Of a stretch of DNA of 64,000 bases, positions 34,627 to 46,000 are shown in pieces. Each line of letters starts with the position of its first letter. The stretch's first letter is position 1. The stretch comes from Diphasiastrum complanatum (taxonomy: Eukaryota; Streptophyta; Lycopodiopsida; Lycopodiales; Lycopodiaceae), in contig CM055106.1 of NCBI GenBank assembly GCA_029204225.1, positions 36,919,946 through 36,983,945 on the forward strand, read 5' to 3'. Position numbers and translations under genes: made by a program. Under the pieces are notes generated by a model. The model was given only the letters and a program-made list of their open reading frames with translations, was not told the DNA's origin and did no database searches.

Positions 34627-37274
34627 CTAATTTTGGCCTATAAATCTACATGCTTTTTTGAATCTTTGATATTCAGTTGATCTTGTTGTGTATCGAACTT
34701 GAGCTTGTCTATAAAACCATTGGAATAGCCAAATGATGTAACTATCTTTTGAGGATGTTCCACCACGTTGTGTATTTCGATGAAATGCTGCTCTTGCCTG
34801 CCAATGTGATTTCTCCATTCCTTGTGAGGACCATATACTCAAACTGCCATACTTTTTTGCAAAAAATGATGCATGATGTCTTAGTATGTGCTGCAATATC
34901 AAAGATTTATGCATTGGTTAGAAAAATATGCATTGGTTAGAATCTATCAGGCAAGTTATACTAATATTATAAAATTGTAAGACACTGTTCAAATGTATCT
35001 TACCATGTAGTGGGTGATGTGATCTGAGCCCCAAGCCACACAAGTCTACAAACTCTATTGTTGTTTTCTCCAATAGGAGTGCATCTGCATATGAAATTGT
35101 GTCTTTTCTAAGCACTTCAACCATATTATCGAGCTTTTTCCAAACTTCAGCCTTCTTTACCCTTGTTGTTCCTTTATTTTCAAAGTCTTCTGTTGCAGAA
35201 ATAACATCTTTCCAAACCGAGTATTGGATTTTAGACGACTCTTTAGAATGATTTGATAAAAATCAACGAGCTTTGACTCCTCCTATGCTAGGTTTACTGG
35301 GTACGTTTCCTGTTTTTCCCGAAAGTTTCTCATCTTTTTGTATTTTAACATGGCCTTTATGAAGGCCTGCTTTTGACAACACTTCCTCTAATCGAGCGAT
35401 TGCTTGTTTTGATGCTGACTCTGGCTTAGTATTCCATGCAAACAAGATATGAAGATATATTAATTTTTCTATGATCCTCACCTCTCCATGAAGTGTGCAA
35501 ATATGCACATTTTGTAAAGGAATTGGTAGTACTGGTCACCCAGTTGGGATCTTCAATATCTCTTGAAACTCTTGTGTTCCTTGAAATGTCATTTGATGAT
35601 TTCATACAATATAGACATGGATGTTTCAAATTTGCTCCATGAGATACATTGAACATACATTTCAATGACTTCAAGTCTCCAGCTAAATGCCATTCCACAA
35701 AAAATTCACCTCTTTCAGGAACACTAAGTACTTTGCCATTCATATGATCCTTTATGATATCTAGATAACTTGTTCTGCTAAAAATCCAGGAAAGAACATC
35801 GTGATCCTCCTTGATAATCTGTTCAACATATGGAATCACAAATTTTTATATATTCAAAACAATTGCTAAAAGAAATTGCACATGAATAACAACCATTTTT
35901 TACCTGAAAACATGCTAGCCACCATATGTGTTTTCTAATTGCACACTGAAGTTGAGATCCCTTGAGTTTGTTGCATTGCTCAACGCTCCATTCATGAGAG
36001 TAATACTTACTCTTTCCAACTTTTGTACTTTCATAACTTCCGATTCATCTAGCTTGACCACCAAAATAAGTTTGCTCATACTAACACTTGTGTAATATTA
36101 TAGAATTTCACTATAAATCTCAATAAATGATTCAAATCCACAAATAAGTTGTTGGTAGAATTATATGACAAATTGCCAGACTTTGAATTGTAAATCTCAT
36201 TGATGTGAAAAGGGATCCCAATGACGTTTTGCATACCCTTATTCAATACATCTCTCTCCCATCTTATTTGAAAAGGGCGAGGAATGGGAAATTTTCTTAC
36301 GTGCAATTGTCCAAAAGCCTCTTTAATAATTTTAAATATACTCGCATATGCCTCCTTGCTAATACCTGAGAAATCACATGCTCCTTGAATTAACGTTCGG
36401 TCGATTACCTTACCAACCTCGTTCATCAAAGCCTCAATGACCTTGGACTTGATTCGAGAATATCGATTATTGTCCAATAAAGACTTTGTGGACTTGGTTG
36501 TCAATACCGAACTCAGTGATTTTCCGATCAGGTCATTGTCCTTCAGATGCTGATTTGCAACCAGTACTGATCTGCAAATGATTATGAAAATCAAAAAACC
36601 AAAATAGGACACATAATAAATGTCATGCTACTTCACAAAACTAAAATAAAACTGATTCAAATCAAATTCTTACTTGAATGCTTGAATCTTTTTTCTCCGT
36701 TGGCCTCCATTTAACAAAAGCTCATCAATGTCCTTCAAAATTCTTTTTCGCTTGTTTCTTTTTAATCTCTTATCTAGTATGAGTTTCTTCTTTTACTGGT
36801 CATTTGATATATATGTAATGTCTAAACAACTTGTCGGAATTGATCATTACTTGCATTCAAATTTAATATAATATTATGTAAATGTGCATTATCTTTTTTT
36901 GTTTGTGATAATGCGGTCTCTTTTTCTCTATAGTCAGCAAGCAAACCATTTAACATACATTCTAAACTCTGTATTTTTTTAACAGAGTTTGCAACACCAT
37001 AAGTCGTCAATCTTTCACAATAACCCAGTAAACCGTTTTCTCCGTCACACAAAAACTTTATTAATTGTGTGATGGATTGGAATTGTGGAGCTTGCATCGA
37101 GCTCGAATCCAATGGATACAAACTTCCGTCAATCCACAAATCGTAATTATTTCTTTGGTTGATTCTGTGAGCGATCATATCAAGTCGAGAAACTATGGAT
37201 TCTTTCACTACTCCTCTTTTAGCTATCGGAGCATTCTCGGCAGGGAGAACAATGTGTAGATGAAACTGAGACAT
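34627..37274 (-). CDS. Multi-exon transposase-like gene, copy 1
   Basis: Minus-strand exons can be laid out. 37274 to about 36665 has FHLHIVLPAEN, LWIDGSLYP, LLGYCERL, a coiled segment and basic RRKKIQAFK, with a gtaaga donor. 36571 to about 35904 has SGISKEAYASIFKIIK, PIPRPFQIRWERDVLNK and KLILVVKLDESEV. An exon from 35818 has GEFFVEWHLAGDLKSLKCMF and HPCLYC, a Cys-x2-Cys after an aspartate. About 35260-34997 has FVDLCGLGLRSHHPLHG. 34893-34627 has YGSLSIWSSQGMEKSHWQAR and ends at a TAG. The acidic strand, the GDLK..HPC.YC segment and the terminal QGMEK block resemble DDE-type transposases of some animal DNA transposons. I cannot name the superfamily. Frameshifts near 36800 and 36080 suggest an inactive copy. 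Its stop lies 77 bases from that of the convergent gene. Confidence 0.55.
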
Positions 37275-37319
37275 CTCCGCAAACATCAGCTGACAGACCA
37301 AAAAGAAAATAGACACTAT

Positions 37320-38590
37320 TCTTCATCCATGGCGTACCTGATATTCTATGTTTATTCTCTCGCTAGTAAAAACGAGGGACACAATCTCATTTTCAAATTT
37401 GAAAAAGTTGGTTAATGAGCGTCATAGGTTCTTGAAGTTGCAGTTGCATGCGTAATAATCGTGGCATGTTAACTACACATTACTAGTAAGGTTAAGCTAA
37501 ACTGGACCTGAAAGTCGGAGATTTAAAATCTGACGTTGAATTGGAGATTTCGCATCTACTTTGTGACAATAGACTCCAAGACACCACTTCGAGCATGTTT
37601 TTTCTCGAATTGTCTTGTCAACATTTGCTTGTTTTTCTATATACATTTTGTGCAGCTTTATATATGAGGTTATATAACTTGTTGTGTGCATCTTAAAAAA
37701 TACTTCTTAACGGAATGGTCCAACAATTGTTTGTTTTATTCATTCATGACTTTGGAGGCAAACAAGTGCACTTATTATTCCCAATTTAGATGTTGGTGTT
37801 TTAATTTTGTTAATGTTTTGTTGTGACTACAACATTCTTACCTTGTCACTTTATGTATAGAATCTTATGTTGTACATGTATATACAAGTACAAAGACTTC
37901 CTAGCATTGGAATTTCAAGGATTTTGGACGATCCTTCAACACAACATAGTGCATGATTCCAGCCTTGATCTTCCTTGACATCATGATTACTTGACTTCTC
38001 GAGGACAGACGACAAATTGTTGTTGTTTTTTGAGTTATTGTTTTTTTTTTTGCAACAAGATTCGTTACTTGCACTAGTAGCAACATGTACATTGTAACTT
38101 AAATCATGTCAAAACACAATTGAGTTTGGAGCATGTGTTGGCTCCCACCAGATGCCCCTTTTTAACAAGAACTGGGACTCATGCCAGTAGTAGTAACCCT
38201 TGTCCAACTCGGGTGTTGTAGGGGGGAAATCGTAATTATTTCAAGCATCAAGCTCTTATTGATCTTTAGTGTTACATCATGAATAAGGTGTGGTGTTTTG
38301 ACAAAATTCAAAACCCCTTGTAAAATTCGAACAAATGCCAAGAGCCTTATTCAATTTATTTTGAGCTTTTGTTTTGATAGTAGTAAACTATCACAGTGAT
38401 TCTCTCAAAGTTGACAATGATGTGAGTTTTAGGTGAATTTGAGTTGGCAATCTTTTAGCGTCTTTTCTAGCTCTTAGACTTATTATAACTAACCACATAC
38501 GTTCTGTTGCAAGAGTTCATGTGAGCACCTCCGAGAGTATCAAAGTTTAATGGTTTATAAAAATTCCGTTTATTTGATTTATACCCCTTG
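37320..38590. other. Non-coding flank
   Basis: No gene recognised. The right terminus of the putative multi-gene element should lie here, but I could not identify a terminal inverted repeat. Confidence 0.4.
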
Positions 38591-38599
38591 GAAGATTCA

Positions 38600-38830
38600 A
38601 GAGTCCCTCTCAAATTAATGGTCGTCTGCGGCCATGAACTGTGTTATGCAAAAAATTGGACAAACTTCTCTATTTAGAACTTTCTCTCTAACATAATGAT
38701 ATTCTATCTCAATATGTCTACTCCGAAATGAAACCTAGGATTTTGTGACAATGCAAAAGCCCTTTGATTGTCACAAAACAATTGTGTTGTTAAAATAAGT
38801 ATTCTAGAACATGATTTTAATGGCCCACAA
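38600..38830 (-). pseudogene. Copia RNase H C-terminal fragment
   Basis: The minus strand reads VLCDNQRAFALSQNPRFHF, then a degenerate copy of the HIE..YHYVREKVL region and a short tail. This is the end of a copia polyprotein. Three or more stops interrupt it. Confidence 0.75.
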
Positions 38831-39490
38831 ATTTATTTTTCTCAAAGTTCTCACTAGCTACTTGAAATGATTTATTATGATAGAGCTTGAAAAATGTCCA
38901 TTAACATTGGACAAGAGTAAGGTACAATTTGCGGTCAACTTTTGTGTAAACAAAGAAAAGTGGAGGGAGACTAGAATAATTCCTCTTATTGGTTGAGTTA
39001 GGGTGGCTTCATATACAAAAGACTTCATACAACTAGACTTTCTCCATCTTGGTAGTTACAAGAGTTGCCAACATGGAGTAAATCTTGAACATACCTGGCG
39101 ACCTTCCCTTGGCAACTAGACTTTTTCTGTGTTGGCATATAAGAAGGTTGTCAACATGGGTTGAGTGCGTAACATACCTTGAAGCCTTCCTTGGCACACC
39201 TACCTTGAAGCCTTCCTTGGCACACCTGGAGATATCCCCCTCGGAATTATCCCATGTCATGTGGTATTAAACAAAATACCACCTATGTGTAGATTCCACC
39301 TTGTCTCAACCAATCTTTTGAGAAAAAAAAGAGAGGAGAGAATCTTGAGCCCTGTCTACATGTTGTTAGTTGCTTACGTGAGACCACTTCACCGATCGGT
39401 GTCCTTTGTCAAACATGAATGTCCTTTTACATACGTGGAGACCTCCACCTCCACCTAGCCACATTCGATGAATGCTTTTGCTACATGTTA

Positions 39491-39605
39491 CAAATTCAAA
39501 TTTATGCTTCTTGGTTTCCAAAGGAGGCTCGAACTTGGGACCAAAGAAACTTTGGATGCCAAGCTAACCAACTAGGCCAACCCCTTTGGCAAATTCAAAT
39601 TTATG
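39491..39605 (-). mobile_element. tRNA-derived SINE with perfect target-site duplication
   Basis: The 83-bp body (39507-39589) contains, on the minus strand, TGGCCTAGTTGG, a perfect match to the Pol III A-box pattern TRGCNNAGYNGG. About 30 bases later comes AGTTCGAGCC, a B box. The body is flanked by identical 16-base direct repeats (caaattcaaatttatg) at 39491-39506 and 39590-39605. Body plus target-site duplication defines a retroposed tRNA-related element. It is not a functional tRNA, because no acceptor stem forms. Confidence 0.8.
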
Positions 39606-39759
39606 ACACTGCACTTACCTTCAAGAAGGCCTCAAGGAAAAACAACACTGTTGGGGGTAGGTAAGGTAAGTCACTTATTGGCACGAGGACAGCTTGGGGA
39701 CAGCTTTGGCCTCGTAGCAATGTGAAATTGACTTGTGGAGTCCAGGCAGGGGACAAAGA

Positions 39760-39965
39760 AATCCCGTCACGTGGGGGTCTCGCGTGCGAAAGGGCACCTA
39801 GGGCGTGCGTGGGGGTCTCGCCTGGACAACTGGCGCCGGGACCACTGGCACAGGGGCACCAGGACCAGGGCGTCACATGGGGGGTCTCGCATGCGTGGGA
39901 GGTCTCACCGGAGGCACCGGGACTTGGGGCACCAGGACCAGTTGGGCCTGTGCACACACACATGC
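39760..39965. repeat. GC-rich block of short imperfect repeats
   Basis: The words gggggtctcgc(g/a)tgcg and ggggcaccaggaccag recur two or three times within about 200 bp. G+C content is far above that of the surroundings. Open frames across it on both strands are a consequence of composition. Confidence 0.65.
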
Positions 39966-40479
39966 ATATGAGAGACATAGTGCCTTTGGAGTATATATGC
40001 AATCAGAATCACGTCTCCTAAAATATTATGGGATAAAGCATGGATGTCACGTGGCAAGCAAGCAAGGAAGAGGCAGAGTAGGGGCCGGGCAGGATGGCGG
40101 GCAGCACTAGGGTGCCACTTGGGGACGCGTCTAGCGTTCAACTTGGTCGGGGCCAAACAGGTGCTTGTTAGTAAGATGCAAGGGTAGGTAAGCGGCCATA
40201 AGGGGACATACCCCTTGTGTCTGAAACAAGCCTTTTTGGTGGTTCAAATGGTTGCACCTATGCGCTTGTGTTTGAAAGCAGCCCTTTTGGTGGCCGAGTC
40301 AAAGGTTTTTCTCAGTTTACCGCACTCAACAAACAAAATATCAAAGTTACTCCATGTTAACCAAAAGGCCAGGCCTAAGAATATGAGTGCAAAGATTCAG
40401 CCCAGATGGACAAAAACCCCTCCCCAGCAATCAAAATGCAACACGTGTCTTGAGCAAAAGGCTCCCCAGTCACCCATAC

Positions 40480-41057
40480 CTCTACCGACGTAGCCGGTTT
40501 AGTCAAAGAGCTTCTGATTCTCCAGGTGACCGGCTGGTGCGGTTTCTGTGGGCTACCGCCGGTCATCCTCCTCTCTCGTCTTTATCTGTCTGTCTAGCTC
40601 TGTCTGGGCAGTGCAGGTGCAGTTTGTGCGAAGATCAAAGGAGAGCAGCAGCGAGAGCGGAGGGGGGAGTAAGGCGATGGCAGGCTAAGCCGGGAGCTCA
40701 TGCTTCTGATATAGCTGCCTCTAATTACTTTCTTTCAGCTTTTCCCCGCACTTTTTCCATTCATTTGTCTGATCAAAACCTTGAGATCAAACCTTTTGAT
40801 CTCTGGAGATGCAAAGAGGGCAGCAGATTCGAGCGACATGGCGGTTTATGAAGTTTATCTAAGTAGAAAGGCTTTGCCAGGCGGCGATGGTTGCGATGTA
40901 GCTGGATTGCGTCCATTTTGGGGCAAATACAGGCTGTCTGTAGTTTGATCACACGGTCAACGCTGATAGCATTGGTGAATTGAAGAGAAAGAGTTGTCTG
41001 CATAGGCTGTGATTTTTACATTCAGATCCCCCTCGTTCCACCACATACTCTAACGTA
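40480..41057 (+). promoter_or_regulatory. Probable HEMA promoter and 5' leader
   Basis: The interval before the HEMA start codon has no repeat element and contains a CT-rich stretch (about 40565-40600), as plant leaders often do. No TATA box can be assigned with confidence. Confidence 0.35.
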
Positions 41058-44000
41058 ATGTCTGCAATCAGAATTACTTCTTTTGCAGGGGTTTGGCCTC
41101 AGGGCGAGCTCTTTTATAATAAGAAAGATCTCAGAATCCAAGGCAGTTGCAGTGTTGAAATGTCCACTCCGTTTGGCAAGCAATTTGTGAGTGTAGCTCT
41201 AGCTCAAAGGAAATGCTTGCGTAATAGAAGATGGGGTTTGGCGGTGGCAATTCTAGACAAGGGCTCGTCGTTAGCTGCATCAACTCATAAGATTAAGACT
41301 TCCAGCCTGGAAGCATTTCAGCAGCTGCGCACATCGGGCGCTGACAGTAAGTGGTTTATGTCCTGTTCGTTCATTCATGATAAAAGCTTTGATATGGGTA
41401 GACACCTTTTTACCTGGATCAGAAGATTAGCTAAAACAAGTTCTAAAAGCTTTGTATTCTAACCATTCAAATGGTTTGTGCAACTTTTTTGAAAGGAAAA
41501 ACTAGTGTTACTTATTTTTAATTTTTTTATGAGTCCTGGAATTCCCCCTTGCACCGTTATGGCCTGTGCACTTGGGTTTCTATGGCATAAACTTGGTTAT
41601 TTTCTTCTTCTTTTCTTTCTAAGCGTACTGGATGCCCCCTTGCACTATTATGGTGTGCACTTAGTTTTATATGGCTATACCATAAGGTAGTACACGACTG
41701 TCCTTCTCAGCAAGTGCAGGGGAAGTTAGTGGACTACCTTGTACACATAGCATACAAGGATTACTGCCCATATGGTTAATAATATGGGATCTCGGCATAT
41801 TTAATGGGCTTGTTGTCTCTGGGCGCATCTCCCATATGCGAGGAACTCCAAAATGCACTAGGATAAAAGTAAGCCTTCTTTGTAGATTGGCCTAAGCCTA
41901 AATATTTAGTGCCACCTTTTGACATTGAAAAATGTACCACTACCAGTTCGATTGGAAATGCTCTGGGGTGTTCTCCATAGAGATGCTCCAGTTAAGTTTT
42001 GACATTTTTTGGTTAGAGAATGAACAGTCTTGGACACTCTTGAATAAAGTCTGAAGGGAACTTCTTAGCCATGGAATCTGCTGCAAGTGTCCCTGAATGT
42101 AGAGCATCTTGTTGCTTAGGAAACTTCAATCATCATTGTGTTGGAGCTCATCATCAAACTCTGCATTCATTCTCCTTTGTGCATAAGGTGTATGAGCAAA
42201 GTTCTATTTTGTCTACCTTACAATATCTTCTGAGCTCTCGGGAGCCCTCTCTACCTGAAAAGGCATAGCATCTGGCAGTTCATCTGAATTCTTCCTTTAT
42301 TTTTGAAAAATCTGGACTATCGTCCCTTGGTGTATTTAGTTTACTGGAGAGAAGGGGTCAAGCACATAAAGCATGTGTTTGAGCTGATCAACTGGTGACA
42401 GTTGATACTCATTTATTTGAATGGAAAGGAAAATTTCAATACAAATAAATCAGTTTAAGAGGGATATAGGAGTTTGCTACAAGTTTCATATGAAAATGGC
42501 ATTGGTTGAAGTTTGATCTGTTCTTTTTCTTGATATAGGGTACACAAGCGAGAGGAGTAGCATCTTGGTACTCGGGCTGAGTGTACATACGGCCCCAGTG
42601 GAGATGCGTGAGAAACTGGCTTTACCTGAAGCTGAATGGCCTCGTGCCATTGAAGAACTGTGTAATCAGAACCACATCGAAGAAGCTGCTGTTCTTAGCA
42701 CTTGCAATCGAATGGAAATCTATGTGGTGGCTCTCTCTTGGCATAGGGGAGTTCGAGAAATCTCTGAATGGATGTCTAAGGTCTGGTGTCCCACTTTTCA
42801 ATTTTCAATGCATATGCAAAAGTGTGATCTAGTTAGTCTCATCTCGATCCAGTTTAAGTTTAGGACAATTGGATTGCTTGAGTTTGATTCCTTATGGATG
42901 GAAATGGCCCCTATCACTTTCAACTATAACTGAGCCAATAATGATTGCTATCTCCGTTCAGTAACAACGTGGACCATTAGTCCTTCATAAGCCATTAGGC
43001 ATGGAGGATTATTGTTGTAGTAGACATACGGTTCTGTTTGAAACTCTGATCCGAGCTTTAAGGAGTTCTTTTTGTATATTGGAATGGTGTTTCTAGAGGC
43101 CTTAATTAATGGTTCGGGTGACTGTCGGAACAAACAGGTAATGTCAGAGCGTCCTCTGTGTTTCCATTATAACACAGAGCATAGTGCTTAGTGGCTTGAA
43201 TGTATCTTAATACTTTGAGTAGAGCTTTCCGGTGAGGTAGGCCGAGATTCGACGTAAATTGTGACAGTTTGCTGACTATATAGGCTAGATCAGGTCGAGT
43301 GCAGACCATGGCGTACATGATCGATTCGACTATCGACTGATAGGGGTATTTGCACATCTCCTTTTTCTCTGTTTCAGTCGTCAGGGGCACATGTCCTTCG
43401 ACAGTTTGAATCCTGGATCCATAGGCGAGTCTTTCGACTTGCAGGCTTCCATGCCGTACCTGTAGAGTACACTGGTTAGATACCTTTCTTGGCTTATCGC
43501 TATCCTTCTGTTTTCTTTGTCTGGAGGAGGTAATGCACAAGGCCTGAATCAGTCATTTGAATTCCTTCGACAATAGCGACTTTGTCTCATGAAGCATTAA
43601 GCCCTCTTGGCGTCTACGTCCGTACCCCATCCGTGCTTTGAAAATATTCTTACTGAGACTTTTCAAATGACCCTTATCACCAGTAAAGGCCACTAGAAAG
43701 ACCATTTGTTTATGTAAAGGTTGAGTGACAATTTTAGCTATGCTCGAGCTAAATGATCCCAAGATGTGCTGGAAAATATTTTCAGGCATTGTTCCCTACA
43801 GTAAAGCAATCAACTGGCATATTTTCACTGCCTTATGAGCATGTGAATTTCTGATTATGAACTTAAAAAGTTTACTGGGCAAATAAATTTTTTGGAATGG
43901 ACTTTTTCAGGGTGGATGGATCTTCATTTCACTTTAAATTGTTCAAGGGAAACTTGTATGCAAAATAAAAGTCCCATTCTGTGTAGGAATGAAATTGGTA

Positions 44001-46000
44001 GGAGCATAAGCAAACCCTTCTATAGAAATCGTCAATAGACCTCACTGATGAAAGAAACATAACATTTTATCTGGTAGATGTTGAACAGAGTAAAGTTGCA
44101 ATTTTCTGAGAACAATGCCGGATTTTAATCACATCGTAGGTCTCGAAAAACATGACTGGGGCACCTTAAGAAGGTAGCTCTTGAGACAAGTGTTTCACTG
44201 GAAGAGAAATTGCTTACTAATTGAACAAAGTGTGCTATCAATGTCTTGTGAAAGACATGTTATAGCTTCTCAATTGCTGACTTGGAACTCTCAACCCTGT
44301 GTCTGAACTAAAGATGTGTCACCTTTGTAGTTTCCTAGTTTGATTGTGGAAAATTGACTGACTAATTAGTCGAACATTTCATAACAAAATTATTCAGCAA
44401 GCTTAGCAGTATGTAGCTCAAAAGTCTCGAGTGCTTTTCATGTCTCTGCAACTTGGTCAGCTCAGAACCGCCTACTACCAAGTCTTCTACTCATCAGACA
44501 TTTCATAACCTTTGTAGTTTGAGCATTCTTTTAGAAGCAATTCTTTTGTTGAGTTACTGACGACAACCCTATCAGTGACTGCAGAACTATGAAAAGACTA
44601 TCAACAATGCCATTATAAGTCATATAACCATTTGGTGCTGTTGTTTGACTGTTTGACTTCAAGGTTGACTTTTATTGATTGGTAGCCTGGATTGCCACAA
44701 ACTTTATGTTTAATACGCTCATTGGTTGACTAGCGCTATTGCATCCTAAAAGGAAGCATAATCCTATGTATATGAATCCATAAATAAGTTACAGTTTTTT
44801 GGGAAGTCATTTTCATCTCTTCCCTTTGTAGATTTTGATGAGTTTCTCTTTTTATTTTTTGACTCATTTCTACAGACAAGTGGCATTCCTATTGGTGAAC
44901 TTAGAGAGCACCTTTTTATTCTTCAAAATCGAGATGCAACAGAGCATTTGTTCAGGGTTGCATCGGGCTTGGATTCCCTCGTCCTTGGTGAAGGCCAGAT
45001 TCTTGCCCAGGTTAAGCAAGTATACAAAATTGGACAGGGAGTAGTTGGCTTTGGCAGGTGTCTGAGTGGACTATTTAAACAGTCAATTACAGCTGGCAAA
45101 CGTGTCCGTTCAGAGACGAACATTGCTGCAGGAGCAGTATCTATCAGTTCTGCGGCAGTTGAGCTAGCACTGATGAAGCTTCCCGAAGGTGGCCTATTGG
45201 CTGCACATGTTCTAGTTGTTGGTGCTGGAAAGATGTCAAAACTTCTTATCAAGCATCTGGTATCTAAAGGATGCTGCAAGCTTGTTGTTGTGAACAGATC
45301 TGAGCAAAGGGTTGTAGAGCTACAGAATGAGTTTCCTGAGGCAGAGCTCATATACCAGCCTCTGAATAAACTGCTGGAATGTGCTGGGGAAGCAGATCTT
45401 ATTTTTACAAGCACTGCTTCCGAAAGCCCTATATTCCTTAAAGAAGAAGTTTTGAGCCTTAAATCTGCGTCAGATGCAGCGGCAGGCATCAGGTGTTTTA
45501 TTGACATTTCAGTCCCAAGGAATGTTTCTGCCTGTGTCTCAGAAATATCTTCGGTGCAAGTCTTCAATGTGGATGACCTTCGCGAAGTTGTGGAGGCAAA
45601 CAAAGAAGAAAGAAAGAGGAAAGCTGTGGAAGCCCAATTGATTATTGAGGAAGAGCTAAAGAGTTTTGAGGCTTGGAGGGATTCACTTGAGACAGTTCCT
45701 ACAATAAAGAAGCTAAGAGCTTATGCAGAGAAGGTACGCGCATCTGAGCTTGAGAAATGTTTAAGCAAATTTGGAGACATATCTGCTAAGAATCGGAAGC
45801 TCATAGATGAACTAAGCAGAGGAATTGTTAACAAATTATTGCATGGACCTATGCAACATTTAAGAACTGACACTACTAACACTCGAACTGTTAGCGAGAT
45901 CGTAGAAAACATGCATGCCTTGGAAAGAATGTTTGACCTCAAACTTGGCTCTGCTTCACTTGAGCAGTTCAGATCAAAGGTTGAAAAGTTGTCAGAATAG
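41058..46000 (+). CDS. HEMA: Glutamyl-tRNA reductase, plastid precursor
   Basis: Reduces glutamyl-tRNA(Glu) with NADPH to glutamate-1-semialdehyde, the first committed step of 5-aminolevulinate and thus of heme and chlorophyll synthesis, in the plastid stroma. Three coding exons (41058-41346, 42539-42780 and 44876-46000) sum to 1656 bp, 551 residues plus stop, close to the usual plant length. The first exon encodes a Ser/Arg/Lys-rich, acid-poor N-terminus fitting a transit peptide, ending LRTSGAD. Exon 2 holds [19 protein letters not shown] and the catalytic cysteine (about residue 152) in [11 protein letters not shown]. Exon 3 has [16 protein letters not shown], the NADPH-binding [29 protein letters not shown] and the dimerisation tail with [14 protein letters not shown]. 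Intron 2 starts with the less usual gtctgg. The gene appears intact. Confidence 0.95.
43106..43800 (-). pseudogene. Copia RNase H fragment inside HEMA intron 2
   Basis: The minus strand encodes [32 protein letters not shown] and [17 protein letters not shown], the RT/RNase H junction of copia elements. It is followed upstream by a frame (43789-43553) with [14 protein letters not shown], the end of the RT domain. The fragment lies antisense to HEMA within its second intron. No LTR was found at either side, so it is an old, truncated insertion. Confidence 0.85.

Noticed and set aside
39507-39589. Possible tRNA gene (A and B boxes present)
   Set aside because: No seven-base acceptor stem or proper anticodon arm can be formed, and flanking 16-bp direct repeats identify a retroposed SINE.
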